From: Oscillospiraceae bacterium
GTDB taxonomy: Bacteria; Bacillota; Clostridia; Oscillospirales; CAG-272
DNA length: 43,963 nt
Assembly (NCBI GenBank): GCA_015063745.1
Contig: SVTO01000021.1
Location: 1 to 43,963, forward strand
Reading direction: 5' to 3'
This document shows positions 26,209-34,942 of the stretch, in pieces (position 1 is the stretch's first letter; each line of letters begins with the position of its first letter). The position numbers were made by a program, and so were the translations under genes. The notes beneath the pieces were generated by a model. That model was not told where the DNA came from and made no database searches. It worked only from the letters and a program-made list of their open reading frames with translations.

Positions 26209-26259
26209 ACGGATATAAATCCTCTTATTCCGACTCGGGTAAAACGGATCAATATCCGT
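26209..26259 (+). promoter_or_regulatory. Structured leader hairpin upstream of the HprK-like gene
   Basis: ACGGATAT (26209-26216) and ATATCCGT (26252-26259) are perfect complements. Inside them, after a symmetric two-base internal loop, ATCC pairs with GGAT, and a CCG/CGG mini-stem sits in the loop. The element starts at about the transcription start and ends 21 bases before the ATG, just ahead of the GGAG site. It could be an RNA control element or a DNA operator. It matches no riboswitch class I recognise. Confidence 0.6.
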
Positions 26260-26280
26260 AAACTATAACGGAGATCATAA

Positions 26281-27036
26281 ATGTATCAGCAGATATATAC
26301 CTTCGGCGGTGTTCGTTTTGCAATATTATCCGAACACCCACTTGTGATCCTGCCGAAATTTGAAGCATTCCGTGCCGAAGACAATTCGCCTTGCGATTAT
26401 ACATTGAAAGTCGTTTGTTCAGAGAATTCCGAAGCCTCCAGGGTTACAGCCGACCGGCACGAGAATACCTTTACCGTGTATGTCCCGGAGCAGTACCTTG
26501 ACAGCATCGGACTTCGCAGTATCTTCAACGGAGTCAATGCAGCAAACCTGTTTCTGGAACACGACGGTTTTGTTCTCCATGCTTCCTATATTCTTTGGAA
26601 CGGCAGCGCGATTCTGTTCACTGCACCGAGCGGAACGGGAAAATCCACCCAGGCAGAATTCTGGAAAAACGAACGCGGTGCAGAAATCATCAATGGTGAC
26701 AGAGTCCTGATTACCAGGCGAAACGGTTCTTTTTTTGCAAACGGTGTTTTCGTATCCGGTACCTCCGGTATATGTCGTAACGAAACCGCACCTATAAAAC
26801 AGATCGTGTATCTGGAACAAGGAGAGGAAAATGAGCTTGTTACACTGCCGCCCCACCAGTTGTTTCTGAGGCTGCTTTGCCAGTGTACCTTCGATACGAA
26901 ATCGGAAACGCAATATGAACGGATCACAGCTCTTGTGTCCGAACTGATCAATACAGTCCCCGTGTGCTGTTACCGCTGCCGGTATCATCCGGATTCTGTG
27001 GCAGTACTGGAAAGGTTATTATGGAACAAAAAGTAA
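26281..27036 (+). CDS. HPr-kinase-like P-loop protein
   Basis: The 251-residue protein resembles the C-terminal kinase domain of HPr kinase. The sequence around LHASYILWNGSAILFTAP leads into the P-loop APSGTGKST (~114-122), followed by GAEIINGDRVLI, which aligns with the HPr kinase segment holding the catalytic aspartates; the second Asp is Arg here. HPr kinase's N-terminal domain is missing, replaced by ~85 residues of beta-rich sequence. Related HprK-like proteins accompany PqqD and radical SAM genes, and some phosphorylate lasso peptides. The genome's ptsH at 10078 lacks Ser46, so this is unlikely to be an HPr kinase for it. The radical SAM gene overlaps its end by 16 bases. Confidence 0.82.
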   Translation: MYQQIYTFGGVRFAILSEHPLVILPKFEAFRAEDNSPCDYTLKVVCSENSEASRVTADRHENTFTVYVPEQYLDSIGLRSIFNGVNAANLFLEHDGFVLHASYILWNGSAILFTAPSGTGKSTQAEFWKNERGAEIINGDRVLITRRNGSFFANGVFVSGTSGICRNETAPIKQIVYLEQGEENELVTLPPHQLFLRLLCQCTFDTKSETQYERITALVSELINTVPVCCYRCRYHPDSVAVLERLLWNKK

Positions 27037-28151
27037 AACAGAACACCGGTGTAGAACCCCTGTGGGCTCATTTTATACATAGTAAGGGTGCAGGAAAAGG
27101 ACTTCCTATCGCCGGCAATTTCGAACTGACCGCTAACTGTAATTTTCGCTGTAAAATGTGTTATGTCCACGAAGACTGCAGAGAGGGCATGCTGTCTGCG
27201 GAAGAATGGATTGCCATTGGAAAGCGTGCGGTGGAACAGGGAATGGTATTTGTACTCCTGACCGGCGGAGAACCTTTCCTGAGACCGGATTTCAAAGAGA
27301 TTTACAGCGCCCTTATCAAAATGGGTCTGCTGATTTCTATTAATACCAACGGTTCCCTGATCGACGATGATATGTTCGCATTTCTCGTAGAGAATCCGCC
27401 CATCCGTATGAATATTTCCCTGTATGCCGCCGATAACGAGGTATACAAAGAACTCTGCGGCAGAGAGGCTCTGGAAATCGTAAAAAAGAATATCATCAGA
27501 CTCCATGAAGCCGGCATATCGGTCAAGATCAACTCTTCCATCACACCGGACAATGCTTCGGAAATAGAAGCGATCTACGCATTCGGGGAAGAACACGGTA
27601 TTCCGGTTACAGCATCGACCTATATGTATCCCCCAGTGCGCATCAATGATAAAAAATACGGTTCATCCCCGGCAAGATTTACAGCGGAAGAAGCAGCCGC
27701 TTACCTGTTGAAATGCAGGGAACAGTACCTGACGCCCGATCAACTGCAGAACAGTGCAGCTCTTATCAACCCCGATGATGAGTTGTGCGACGGAGAAACC
27801 CAGGAAAATATGCGCTGCAGAGCGGGTAGAACTGCTTTCTGGATCACATGGGACGGCAGAATGCTGCCATGTGGAATGTTCCCGGATGAGGGGTATTCCG
27901 TAAGGGAAATGGGTTTTGATGCTGCCTGGGAAGCAGTAAAAGGCTATACAAAAACAATCATGATGCCGAAAGAATGTACAGCCTGCCCCAAGAAGGACCG
28001 CTGTTCCGTGTGTGCTGCATCCTGTATTTCGGAGACCGGCAGCCCGGCCATCCGACCTGACTATATCTGCAGACTTACCATGACCTACGACAAACTGCTG
28101 TACAAAAAATACCGTCCAGAGAAAAGCGAGGAATCATCCCATGAAGCTTGA
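27021..28151 (+). CDS. Radical SAM/SPASM maturase
   Basis: The 376-residue product has the 4Fe-4S motif CNFRCKMC (Cys40, Cys44, Cys47) that cleaves S-adenosylmethionine, then LLTGGEPFLRPDF and the rest of a TIM-type barrel. The C-terminal SPASM domain shows C-x12-GRMLPC and CTACPKKDRCSVCAASC, which bind one or two auxiliary clusters. Such enzymes usually modify ribosomal peptides (PqqE, thioether sactionine or AlbA types) or proteins. The start at 27021 has GGAAAGG ahead; it overlaps the kinase-like gene by 16 bases, and PqqD overlaps its end by 11 bases, so translation is coupled. No precursor peptide is evident. Confidence 0.93.
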   Translation: MEQKVKQNTGVEPLWAHFIHSKGAGKGLPIAGNFELTANCNFRCKMCYVHEDCREGMLSAEEWIAIGKRAVEQGMVFVLLTGGEPFLRPDFKEIYSALIKMGLLISINTNGSLIDDDMFAFLVENPPIRMNISLYAADNEVYKELCGREALEIVKKNIIRLHEAGISVKINSSITPDNASEIEAIYAFGEEHGIPVTASTYMYPPVRINDKKYGSSPARFTAEEAAAYLLKCREQYLTPDQLQNSAALINPDDELCDGETQENMRCRAGRTAFWITWDGRMLPCGMFPDEGYSVREMGFDAAWEAVKGYTKTIMMPKECTACPKKDRCSVCAASCISETGSPAIRPDYICRLTMTYDKLLYKKYRPEKSEESSHEA

Positions 28152-28407
28152 TGAAAACATAATCGTAAGAGAAATCGCCGGTGAATACATCCTGATCCCG
28201 ACCGGCAGTTCCGCCCTGAAAATGACGGGTATTTTCGCCATTACGGAAGTAGGCGCCGAAATCTGGAAAAAACTGTCCGAAGGCAAGGAAGAGGATACCA
28301 TCATCGCCGAACTTCTTGAAGATTACGATGTGACCGAAGAACAACTCCGTACTGATTATGCGGAATTTCTGTCCCGTCTTGAAGAAAACGGACTTTTGGA
28401 AAGATAG
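28141..28407 (+). CDS. PqqD-family peptide carrier (RiPP recognition element)
   Basis: The 88-residue protein has the winged-helix PqqD pattern: MKLDENIIVREIAGEYILIP, then LKMTGIFAITEVGAEIWKKL and two C-terminal helices. PqqD-type domains bind the leader of a precursor peptide and present it to a radical SAM enzyme. The start overlaps the radical SAM stop (ATGAAGCTTGA), indicating coupled translation and equal expression. It is the last gene before a terminator. Standing free, not fused, it fits a partner of the SPASM enzyme just upstream. Confidence 0.9.
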   Translation: MKLDENIIVREIAGEYILIPTGSSALKMTGIFAITEVGAEIWKKLSEGKEEDTIIAELLEDYDVTEEQLRTDYAEFLSRLEENGLLER

Positions 28408-28431
28408 ACCGGACAAAACCAAATATAACAG

Positions 28432-28469
28432 AAACGCAGAAGGATACAGATAATCCGTCTGCGTTTTTT
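28432..28469 (+). terminator. Terminator after the PqqD gene
   Basis: AAACGCAGAAGGAT pairs with ATCCGTCTGCGTTT (one bulge), with six T at the end. It closes the three-gene operon and separates it from the large surface-protein gene. The remaining gap up to 28607 holds no convincing gene. Confidence 0.85.
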
Positions 28470-28607
28470 GACTTTGTATCACCCTCAAAATCTGATATAT
28501 ACAACTTATCAGTATGTTTTCAGCTGTACCCATTCGCCAAAGAAGAAACATAATATATCAACAATTTGTAAAATATCCAAAACTACCAACATAAATCTCA
28601 AAATGCA

Positions 28608-28636
28608 TTGCAATCAAAAGAAAAATATGTTATAAT
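28608..28636 (+). promoter_or_regulatory. Sigma-A promoter of the giant surface protein
   Basis: TTGCAA (28608-28613), 17 bases and TATAAT (28631-28636). A strong AAGGAGGA ribosome site lies just before the ATG at 28709, so high expression is expected. Confidence 0.85.
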
Positions 28637-28641
28637 TATTC

Positions 28642-28655
28642 TGTACAACTGTACA
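28642..28655 (+). promoter_or_regulatory. Possible operator: doubled TGTACA at the transcription start
   Basis: TGTACA-AC-TGTACA lies immediately downstream of the -10 box, over the expected transcription start. Each half is itself palindromic. It looks like a repressor site, but no cognate regulator is encoded nearby. Confidence 0.35.
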
Positions 28656-28708
28656 TGCAAGCAAAATACAGCGAAAGCTGAGAAAAAGAACCATAAGGAG
28701 GATTTGCA

Positions 28709-31700
28709 ATGTTCCAAACATTCAGAAAATCCACAGCATGGCTGCTTACCATCGCCATGCTCATCGGTATGTTACCGTCTTTCGCCGGCATCGTAATGGC
28801 GGCAGAAGATAAAATAGAAGAACATACCGTCGTAACCGAATCCGCAGCACCGGAAACGGACCTGCCGGATAATGATGCCCTCTTCGCAGGGTACGCAGAA
28901 CGCCTGTTTAATCCCTACGGCGGCGTGTCGTTCTTCGGAATCGCAGCAGGTTCCCGACTGACCGGCACGGAAAAAGCCGTGTACGATGCACTTGTACCGA
29001 TTATCAAAAAGATCGCAAGCGGCGAACGTGCATCCACCCACATCGGCCTCGGTCAGGATATTACCTATGACGGAAAAAACTATACTGCCGATGTAGCCAT
29101 GAGCTTTACCGGATCTTCTTTCCCGCAGAGTTCTCTGAACGCTGTAACAAGCGCTTTGCTGGCAGACTACCCCTACGAAATGTACTGGTACGATAAGACG
29201 ACCGGTGTTTCGATGTGGTATGTTACCAGCGGCGGCAATATCGCGCATCTTTATTTTGAATTCACCGTAGCCGGCCAGTACCGCGGAGGAAATGCCTATA
29301 CCGCCGATACCGCAAAGACCGGTATTGCCAAAACAGCGGCAGCCAAGGCTATGGATATCGTAAACAAATACGCCTCCAAATCCGACTACGATAAACTGCT
29401 CGGGTATAAGAACGAGATCTGCAATCTGGTAAGCTATAACCAGAGTGCGGCGGACACGGGCGATTTCAAAACCCAGTCCGACCCCTGGCAGCTGATCTAC
29501 GTATTCGACGGTGATTCCACCACCAATGTTGTCTGCGAAGGATATGCCAAAGCCTTCCAGTACCTCTGTGACCTGACCTCCTGGAACAGCAGCAAGATCA
29601 TGTGCTATAATGTTTCCGGATACATGGTAGGCGGAACCGGTGCCGGACGTCATATGTGGAACATCGTAACCATGGACGACGGCAAGAATTATATTGTTGA
29701 CGTAACCAACTGCGATACCGGCTCCATCGGCGCCCCCGATAAGCTGTTTGTTGCCCACGCATCCGCAACCACCGGTGAGTTCACCGAAACCGATTCCTAC
29801 GGCAACAAGAAAACGGTAACCAAGAACGGTTATGCCGTAGCAGCGGGCAGTAATACCGTGAAATTTTTCTATGACGATGATATGTACGATATCTGGGGAA
29901 GCGATGCCTCCTCCATTCTGAACATTTCCTCCACCGCATACGGAAGTGTTGCCGTACATACCCATAATACCAACGGTACCGTAACCTATACCTATAAGGA
30001 TGGTGCAGCGCACATCAAAAAGACTGCATGCAAGGATTGTCCCGACAATTATGTAACCGAGACAACCGAAAGCCATACCGGCGGTACCGCAACCTGTGCA
30101 AGCGGCCCCGTATGTGAAAAGTGCGGCAATGCTTACGGAGAAGCCGATACAACAGCCCATGTATGGACTTACACCGCCTCCGGTGCATCCATTACCGCGG
30201 ACTGCAGCAACGCCGGCTGTGACGAAACCGGTACCATCACCCTGAAGGCACCCGCATCCGTTGTCTACGACGGCAATGATAAGACCGTAACCACCGAAGG
30301 AACCCTCCCCGGTGTAACCGATCCTGCCATTACCTATGAAGGTGACCGAAAGAACGCAGGTACCTTTACCGCCAAGCTGACAGTCGGTACCGTGACCGCC
30401 GTCCTGGACGTAACCATCACACCCAAGACCACAACGATCACCTCCGAACCCGCGACCCCCGTTAATCTCGGCTTTATTCCTACCGCCGAAGATCAGGTGA
30501 TCGCAGTTCTTCCGACTACTGTAACCACCGCGGACGGTGCATTTGCCATTACCTGGACCTGCGTGTCCCTGAGTACCGCCCCGAACGGCGAAAGTATTTT
30601 CAGCTGGACCATCACCGATCCCGCATGGAGTAACTATACCGCCGCAAAGACAAGCGGAAACGTAACCGCAATCGGCGGCGCAGCATCCTCCGTTACCAAT
30701 ACCGGCACCAATACCACCATTACCTATAATGGCGCTCCCTTTGACGTATCCACCATGTTCACCATCGACGCCAACGCCGGTACAGCAACCTACACCATTA
30801 CAAATGGTACCGGCAGCGCGACCCTGAGCGGCAAGGAACTGACCGTAACCTCCGCCGGTACCATCACCGTAAAGCTGACCACCGCAGCAAACGGCAGCTA
30901 CGCGGCAGGAGAAGCCACCGCTGTCCTGACTGTGGAAAAGGGAACACCTTCCTATACCGTTCCCACCGGTCTGACAGCCGAATACGGCGACACTCTGGCA
31001 GATGTAACCCTCCCGACCGGCTGGACATGGAAGAATACCGCATCCTCCGTCGGCAATGCAGGCAATAATGCCTTCACCGCAGTATTCACACCTGCCAATA
31101 CCGCACTGTACAATACAGCGGAAGTTGAAGTTGCCGTAGCCGTATCTCCCAAAAATATCACAGGTGCAGCAGTCGGCAGCTTCGACCTGACCTACATCGG
31201 AGAAGCCCAGATCCCCACCGCATCCGTGACCATCGACGGCATGACAGTAACCGGTACCTGGAGCGCAGTAACCAACGTAAACGATAAGACCACCTTTACC
31301 GCATCCGGCAACTTCACCGGTACCATCGCCGATCAGACCACCGGCATGGCAAAGGCAGATCCTGTTGTAACCGCACCCACCGCAGGCGACCGTACATACG
31401 ATACTACCGAAAAGGCCCTTGCAGCAGCAGGCAGCGTAACCGGCGGTACCATGCAGTACAGCACCGCAGCGGACGGCACCTACACCACCGCCATCCCCAC
31501 CGCAGCCGATGCAGGGGAATATAAAGTGTACTACAAAGCAGTAGGCGACGCAAACCATAACGATACTGCTCCTCAGTACATCACCGTAACCATTTCTCCC
31601 AAGACCGTTACTGCCCCCACCTTCGACGGTCTGGCAGAAACCTATGCATACGATAACGGCAATCCCATCAAGCCCACCTTCACACTGAAAGACGGCGAAA

Positions 31701-34672
31701 ACGTAATCCCCGCTTCCGAATACGAAACGGCATACGAAAACAATACCGCCGCAGGTTCCACCGCACAGATCCATGTAACCGACAAACCCGGCGGAAACTA
31801 TACCGTAAGCGGCAGCGCATCCTTTGCGATCGTATCCCATACCCACGACTGGACCTACACCGCATCCGGCAGCACCATCACCGCTGTCTGCAAGGGAACG
31901 GTAGGCACCTGCCCCGTGGAAGATAAGACCGCAGTACTCACCATCAAAGCTCCCGCCGGCAGTCTGATTTACGACGGTCAGGTAAAATCTGCCGTAGTGG
32001 AAGGCGAAATTCCCGGCGTAACCACCCCCGAAATCACCTGTTCCGGCGACTGCAAGAACGCAGGTGACTATACCGCTTCCATCAAGTTGGGTGACGCCGA
32101 AGCATCCGTTGCCTTCACCATCACCCGTAAGGCAGTAACCGTAACCGCCGATGCCAAGGCAAAATCCCTCGGCGCGGCAGATCCCGAACTGACCTATACG
32201 GCAGAAGGACTGGTAAGCGGCGAATCCCTGAACGGTGCACTCACCCGTGCCGCAGGTGAATCCGCAGGTACCTACAACATCGAAGCCGGTACCGTAACCG
32301 ATGCCAACAACCCCAACTACACCATCACCTATGTCGGCGCAGTACTGACCATCGGCCAGAACGTAATCACCGCCGCTGACGTGAAACTGGACGGTACCCT
32401 GACCTATGACGGCAGCGTACAGACCCAGAAGATCACCGTAACCGAAGGCATCACCTTCACCGTAACCGACAATACTGCAAAGGATGCAGGCACATATATC
32501 CTGAAAGTAATTGCATCCGGCGATTACACCGGTGAAGTGGAAGTAACCTGGACCATCGCTCCTAAGGACATCACCGGTGCCACTGTCGGAACCTTCAATG
32601 CGATGACCTACACCGGATCCGCCCAGACACCCAATGCCTCCGTAACCGCAGACGGCCTGACAGTAACCGGTACATGGAGTGACGTCACCAACGTGACCGA
32701 CAAGACCACCTTCACCGCAACCGGCAACTTCACAGGCACGATCGCCGATCAGACCACCGGCATGACCAAGGCCGCAGCAGCCTATACAGCACCCGAAGCG
32801 GAAGAACTGACCTTCAACGGTACCGAACAGGAACTGATCAAGGCAGGCAACACCGAAGACGGTACCATGCTGTACAGCCTGGACGAAACTACCTGGACAG
32901 AAACCCTGCCCGAGGCTATGAATGCAGGCATCTATACCGTATACTATAAGGTATCCGGAGACGAAAACCACGAAGACAGCACCGCAGAAAAGCTTGACGT
33001 AACCATAGCCAAGAGAGAACTGTCCACACCCGTGGTTCCCGTACAGAACCATCCTGCATCCACCGGAGCAGAAAACAATACTGTGGACATCGCAGCCCTC
33101 CTCCCCGCAAATGCAGGTGAAATCACCTTCGGTACACCCACAGTAACCGGTGACTTCTTCAAGCCCGGCACCACCGTTTCTGCCGAAGGTATCCTGACCT
33201 ACAGCACGGAAACCGCCGAAAGCAAGAAGACCGGCACCATCACGATCCCCGTGACCATGGACAATTACGCCGACATGACCATCACCGTAACCGTGGAACT
33301 GAACGATAAGACCACAGCCGTAATCAACGTACCCGCCGTACAGAACGGTACCTACAACGGCAAGTCCCACACCGGTTATACCGGCAAACCCAGCGTGAAG
33401 GATTACACCGGTGAGTTTATCATCACCTACACCGGCCGCGGCGATACCGACTACCCGGCAACCGACAAGGCACCCGTGAACGCCGGTGAATACACCGTAA
33501 CCTTCGAGATCCCCGAAACCGACCTCTACCACGCCGCAGCTGCAAGCATCGACTTCACCGTAGCCAAGGCAAAGGTAACCGTAACCGCCGATAACCAGAA
33601 AGCATATATCGGATTCCGAGTACCTGCCCTGACCTATAAGGTAAAGGGTCTGGTAGGAAAGGATACCATCAAGGTAAAACTGGCCTGCGAGGCCGATATG
33701 ACCAGACTCGGCAAGTTCCCGATCACCGTAACCGTAACGGAAGTCAGCAACAACTACGAAGTGACCACAAAGAACGGTATCATGCAGGTTCTGCTGTTCT
33801 ACCCCTACAACCCCATGTTCCCCGACAGAGAATATCCCATCATCGTGTCCCTCGGTAAGGGCGGCGATGCCGTGATCAGCGATCTGGAACCCAAGGAAGG
33901 CGCAATCGTTGACATCATTCCTCTCCCGTACGAAGGCAAGGAACTGGATACCATCACCGTAAAGGATCTGTGGGACCGTGACATCGAGCTTACGGATAAC
34001 GAAGACGGCACCTACAGCTTCGCACAGCCCCCGCGCAAGGTTAAGGTAACCATCACCTTCAAGGATGCGGAGATCGTAGTGATCGAACCCACCTGCAAGG
34101 AAGACCATACCTGCCCCATGTTCATCTTCGATGACCTGTACAGAAGACAGTGGTACCACGACGGCATCCACTACTGCCTGGAAAACAGCCTGATGAACGG
34201 TACCGGCAGATATACCTTCGAACCCGACACCGTCACAAACCGTGCCATGATCGTTACCATTCTGTGGAGACTGGAAGGCAAGCCGGTTGTGAACTACGCC
34301 ATGAGCTTCAAGGATGTACCGGCCGATGCATGGTACACCGAAGCCATCCGCTGGGCAGCAGCCGAAGGTATCGTCAACGGCTACAGCGCCGCAGAATTCG
34401 GTCCCGAAGACGAAATCACCCGCGAACAGCTGGCCACCATTCTGTACCGTTACGAACAGAACAACGGCGGCGGATTCAAGGGAATGTGGATGTTCCGCAT
34501 GGATTATAGCGACATCGCGGAAGTATCCGACTGGGCATACGAAGCTATGTGCTGGATGAGTATGAATCAGGTAGTGAACGGCAAACCCGGCAATCTTCTG
34601 GATCCTCAGGGAAGTGCAACCCGTGCAGAAGCTGCCACAATGCTGTATCGCTACTGCAGCATCGATAAATAA
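28709..34672 (+). CDS. Giant secreted surface protein: transglutaminase-like domain, Ig/MBG repeats, three SLH domains
   Basis: The 1987-residue product has a signal peptide (MFQTFRKSTAWLLTIAMLIG, cut near MAA) and a transglutaminase-like domain with the triad Cys276 (VVCEGYAKAF), His315 (RHMWNIV) and Asp331 (NYIVDVTN). A Cys-rich knuckle (CEKCGNAYGE, ~470) follows. Residues ~480-1680 are a long array of beta-sandwich repeats of MBG/YDG/Ig-like type, including near-duplicate blocks. The end (~1804-1985) has three SLH domains (for example FKDVPADAWYTEAI and YSDIAEVSDWAYEA) that should hold it on secondary cell-wall polymer. The transglutaminase-like part may act as a protease or crosslinker. 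Ala/Thr-rich composition and few Leu-TTA or Ser-TCA codons leave a long antisense frame open. Confidence 0.92.
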   Translation: MFQTFRKSTAWLLTIAMLIGMLPSFAGIVMAAEDKIEEHTVVTESAAPETDLPDNDALFAGYAERLFNPYGGVSFFGIAAGSRLTGTEKAVYDALVPIIKKIASGERASTHIGLGQDITYDGKNYTADVAMSFTGSSFPQSSLNAVTSALLADYPYEMYWYDKTTGVSMWYVTSGGNIAHLYFEFTVAGQYRGGNAYTADTAKTGIAKTAAAKAMDIVNKYASKSDYDKLLGYKNEICNLVSYNQSAADTGDFKTQSDPWQLIYVFDGDSTTNVVCEGYAKAFQYLCDLTSWNSSKIMCYNVSGYMVGGTGAGRHMWNIVTMDDGKNYIVDVTNCDTGSIGAPDKLFVAHASATTGEFTETDSYGNKKTVTKNGYAVAAGSNTVKFFYDDDMYDIWGSDASSILNISSTAYGSVAVHTHNTNGTVTYTYKDGAAHIKKTACKDCPDNYVTETTESHTGGTATCASGPVCEKCGNAYGEADTTAHVWTYTASGASITADCSNAGCDETGTITLKAPASVVYDGNDKTVTTEGTLPGVTDPAITYEGDRKNAGTFTAKLTVGTVTAVLDVTITPKTTTITSEPATPVNLGFIPTAEDQVIAVLPTTVTTADGAFAITWTCVSLSTAPNGESIFSWTITDPAWSNYTAAKTSGNVTAIGGAASSVTNTGTNTTITYNGAPFDVSTMFTIDANAGTATYTITNGTGSATLSGKELTVTSAGTITVKLTTAANGSYAAGEATAVLTVEKGTPSYTVPTGLTAEYGDTLADVTLPTGWTWKNTASSVGNAGNNAFTAVFTPANTALYNTAEVEVAVAVSPKNITGAAVGSFDLTYIGEAQIPTASVTIDGMTVTGTWSAVTNVNDKTTFTASGNFTGTIADQTTGMAKADPVVTAPTAGDRTYDTTEKALAAAGSVTGGTMQYSTAADGTYTTAIPTAADAGEYKVYYKAVGDANHNDTAPQYITVTISPKTVTAPTFDGLAETYAYDNGNPIKPTFTLKDGENVIPASEYETAYENNTAAGSTAQIHVTDKPGGNYTVSGSASFAIVSHTHDWTYTASGSTITAVCKGTVGTCPVEDKTAVLTIKAPAGSLIYDGQVKSAVVEGEIPGVTTPEITCSGDCKNAGDYTASIKLGDAEASVAFTITRKAVTVTADAKAKSLGAADPELTYTAEGLVSGESLNGALTRAAGESAGTYNIEAGTVTDANNPNYTITYVGAVLTIGQNVITAADVKLDGTLTYDGSVQTQKITVTEGITFTVTDNTAKDAGTYILKVIASGDYTGEVEVTWTIAPKDITGATVGTFNAMTYTGSAQTPNASVTADGLTVTGTWSDVTNVTDKTTFTATGNFTGTIADQTTGMTKAAAAYTAPEAEELTFNGTEQELIKAGNTEDGTMLYSLDETTWTETLPEAMNAGIYTVYYKVSGDENHEDSTAEKLDVTIAKRELSTPVVPVQNHPASTGAENNTVDIAALLPANAGEITFGTPTVTGDFFKPGTTVSAEGILTYSTETAESKKTGTITIPVTMDNYADMTITVTVELNDKTTAVINVPAVQNGTYNGKSHTGYTGKPSVKDYTGEFIITYTGRGDTDYPATDKAPVNAGEYTVTFEIPETDLYHAAAASIDFTVAKAKVTVTADNQKAYIGFRVPALTYKVKGLVGKDTIKVKLACEADMTRLGKFPITVTVTEVSNNYEVTTKNGIMQVLLFYPYNPMFPDREYPIIVSLGKGGDAVISDLEPKEGAIVDIIPLPYEGKELDTITVKDLWDRDIELTDNEDGTYSFAQPPRKVKVTITFKDAEIVVIEPTCKEDHTCPMFIFDDLYRRQWYHDGIHYCLENSLMNGTGRYTFEPDTVTNRAMIVTILWRLEGKPVVNYAMSFKDVPADAWYTEAIRWAAAEGIVNGYSAAEFGPEDEITREQLATILYRYEQNNGGGFKGMWMFRMDYSDIAEVSDWAYEAMCWMSMNQVVNGKPGNLLDPQGSATRAEAATMLYRYCSIDK
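31150..31605 (+). repeat. Surface-protein repeat block, copy 1
   Basis: About 150 residues, starting NITGAAVGSF and including TGTWSAVTNVNDKTTF and GTIADQTTGM. The block recurs at 32574-33015 with high similarity. Both units end in an MBG-type half with YKVYYK or YTVYYK. Confidence 0.8.
32574..33015 (+). repeat. Surface-protein repeat block, copy 2
   Basis: This is the second copy of the 31150-31605 block (DITGATVGTF, TGTWSDVTNVTDKTTF, GTIADQTTGM). The DNA also matches closely in places, so recombination between copies could remove about 1.4 kb in frame. Confidence 0.8.
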
Positions 34673-34687
34673 TTACAAACCAACTGT

Positions 34688-34723
34688 AAAGCGGTCGGGT
34701 ACATCGGTACTCGGCCGCTTTTT
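34688..34723 (+). terminator. Terminator of the giant surface protein gene
   Basis: AAAGCGGTCGGGTAC pairs with GTACTCGGCCGCTTT around ATCG, followed by a short T run. The gap from here to 34845 shows no gene. Confidence 0.85.
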
Positions 34724-34845
34724 CCGCGCCGTCGGAAACAGGTACTGAAAACCTGTCCGGGAACATATCATAAAAATATCGCACCTAAGCCACATATATC
34801 ATGGTGTCCTCCGACTACGTTGCCTGCCGAAATACGCAAATTCTA

Positions 34846-34874
34846 TTGCAATTTCAGGGAAAAGGTGATATAAT
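34846..34874 (+). promoter_or_regulatory. Sigma-A promoter of the O-acyltransferase gene
   Basis: TTGCAA (34846-34851), 17 bases and TATAAT (34869-34874). The leader of about 60 bases ends in GGAGG before the ATG at 34943. This promoter may serve the whole rightward surface cluster to 43731. Confidence 0.85.
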
Positions 34875-34942
34875 TATTAAAATAGGTTAATTTTTGCCGG
34901 ATAACGGTATATACGATAAATCCGAAATACCCGGAGGTATGA

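Noticed and set aside
28514-28570. A short frame (MFSAVPIRQRR...) in the gap after the PqqD gene as a precursor peptide
   Set aside because: It has no ribosome site, follows a terminator and precedes the next promoter.
28772-34171. A 1799-codon open frame on the minus strand inside the surface-protein gene
   Set aside because: Its Gly/Cys/Val-heavy translation has no domain, no ribosome site and no start context. It stays open because the sense gene avoids codons whose complements are stops (Leu TTA/CTA and Ser TCA).
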